Assembly: GCF_030815485.1 (NCBI RefSeq) | Contig: NZ_JAUSWV010000002.1 | Coordinates: 6,758,001-6,822,000 of the forward strand | Origin: Streptomyces rishiriensis | GTDB taxonomy: Bacteria; Actinomycetota; Actinomycetes; Streptomycetales; Streptomycetaceae | Reading direction: 5' to 3' | Length of the DNA stretch: 64,000 nucleotides | Shown here: one piece after another, positions 63,645-64,000 of the stretch | Layout of the letters: each line of letters begins with the position of its first letter | Numbering within the stretch: position 1 is the stretch's first letter | The notes under the pieces: model-generated | The model's input: only the letters and a program-made list of their open reading frames with translations | The model's database searches: none | Told to the model about the DNA's origin: nothing | Position numbers and translations under genes: made by a program

Positions 63645-64000
63645 TGCGAGTCACCCCTGCCACCGTCTTCTGCCCCACCTCGACCGCGACGTCCACGCCC
63701 TCGGGGAGGTAGACGTCGACGCGCGAGCCGAAGCGGATCAGGCCGATCCGCTCACCCTGCTCGACCTTCGTGCCCTCGGGGATGTAGGGGACGATGCGGC
63801 GGGCGACGGCCCCTGCGATCTGGATCATCTCGATGTCACCGAGTTCGGTGTCGAAGTGCCAGACGACGCGCTCGTTGTTCTCGCTCTCCTTGTTGAACGC
63901 CGGTACGAACCCGCCCGGGATGTGCTCGACCGACGTCACGGTGCCGGCCAGCGGCGCGCGGTTGACGTGGACGTTGAGCGGGCTCATGAAGATCGCGACC
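63631..64000 (-). CDS. psd: phosphatidylserine decarboxylase (5' end outside window)
   Basis: The visible C-terminal part begins VAIFMSPLNVHVNRAPLAGT, continues with VVWHFDTELGDIEMIQIAGA, and includes IRFGSRVDVYLPEG. The Gly-Ser in FGSR is the self-cleavage site that gives the pyruvoyl group in the short form of Psd. It converts phosphatidylserine to phosphatidylethanolamine. The gene runs off the right edge; the 3' end overlaps pssA by 14 bp. Confidence 0.93.
   Translation of the reverse strand, partial: VAIFMSPLNVHVNRAPLAGTVTSVEHIPGGFVPAFNKESENNERVVWHFDTELGDIEMIQIAGAVARRIVPYIPEGTKVEQGERIGLIRFGSRVDVYLPEGVDVAVEVGQKTVAGVTRIDRD

Overview
The window is about 64 kb of very GC-rich DNA with strong G/C bias at codon third positions, frequent GTG starts, AGGAGG-type ribosome sites and many Streptomyces-type families (DUF3040, DUF2795, ANTAR, PucR, PcaDC fusion, DUF6278). 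It looks like a chromosomal segment of a Streptomyces or close relative. I see no tRNA, rRNA, CRISPR array, phage or intact mobile element; the only insertion-sequence trace is a truncated IS5-type transposase fragment near 42.6 kb.

Layout. 1-5.2 kb: a stress or redox block with a DUF3040 fragment, a molybdopterin oxidoreductase lacking the usual iron-sulfur cysteines plus a coupled His-rich partner, DUF2795, an ANTAR protein and a two-CBS-domain protein, then about 0.8 kb of mostly non-coding DNA. 6-18.6 kb: single-gene units, namely a PcaD-PcaC fusion with an altered nucleophile elbow, metal-dependent hydrolase, exonuclease III, an orphan glutamate-type ABC ATPase, secreted hydrolase, gamma-glutamyltransferase, a ClpC-like ATPase, and an accessory methionine aminopeptidase divergent from an XRE regulator. 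20.5-29.6 kb: a seven-gene pyrimidine/hydantoin catabolic cluster (two nitrilase-fold amidohydrolases, class III aminotransferase, PucR regulator, dihydropyrimidinase, LLM-family oxidoreductase, NCS1 permease). It covers ring opening, decarbamoylation, transamination and uptake, but has no classical dihydropyrimidine dehydrogenase. 29.7-42.5 kb: lipoprotein, GGT-like hydrolase, inositol-phosphatase-like enzyme, FAD amine-oxidase/phytoene-dehydrogenase-like enzyme, macrodomain, a frameshifted secreted M1 peptidase, and a pectate lyase preceded by a well-formed promoter, a LacI-type operator and an array of 29-bp hairpin repeats. 42.9-55 kb: a fused assimilatory nitrate reductase, a TAT-exported GH2 beta-galactosidase with a LamG domain inserted in it, lipoamide dehydrogenase and membrane proteins. 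55-64 kb: an alkylation-repair operon (Ada/AlkA fusion plus Ogt), an ADP-ribose/NAD neighbourhood (Sir2, ADP-ribosylglycohydrolase, NUDIX remnant), glycerate kinase, and the phosphatidylserine/phosphatidylethanolamine genes pssA-psd running off the right edge.

Themes. Several genes appear to be leaderless, with a -10 hexamer 6-8 nt before the start codon, including the two face-to-face map/XRE promoters. Strong intrinsic-type hairpins separate most convergent pairs. The most promising leads are the pyrimidine cluster with an LLM oxidoreductase as its only redox enzyme, the hairpin-repeat leader behind a LacI-type operator, the molybdoenzyme without Fe-S ligands, and the map/XRE pair. All function calls are from reading the sequence; no database search was run.
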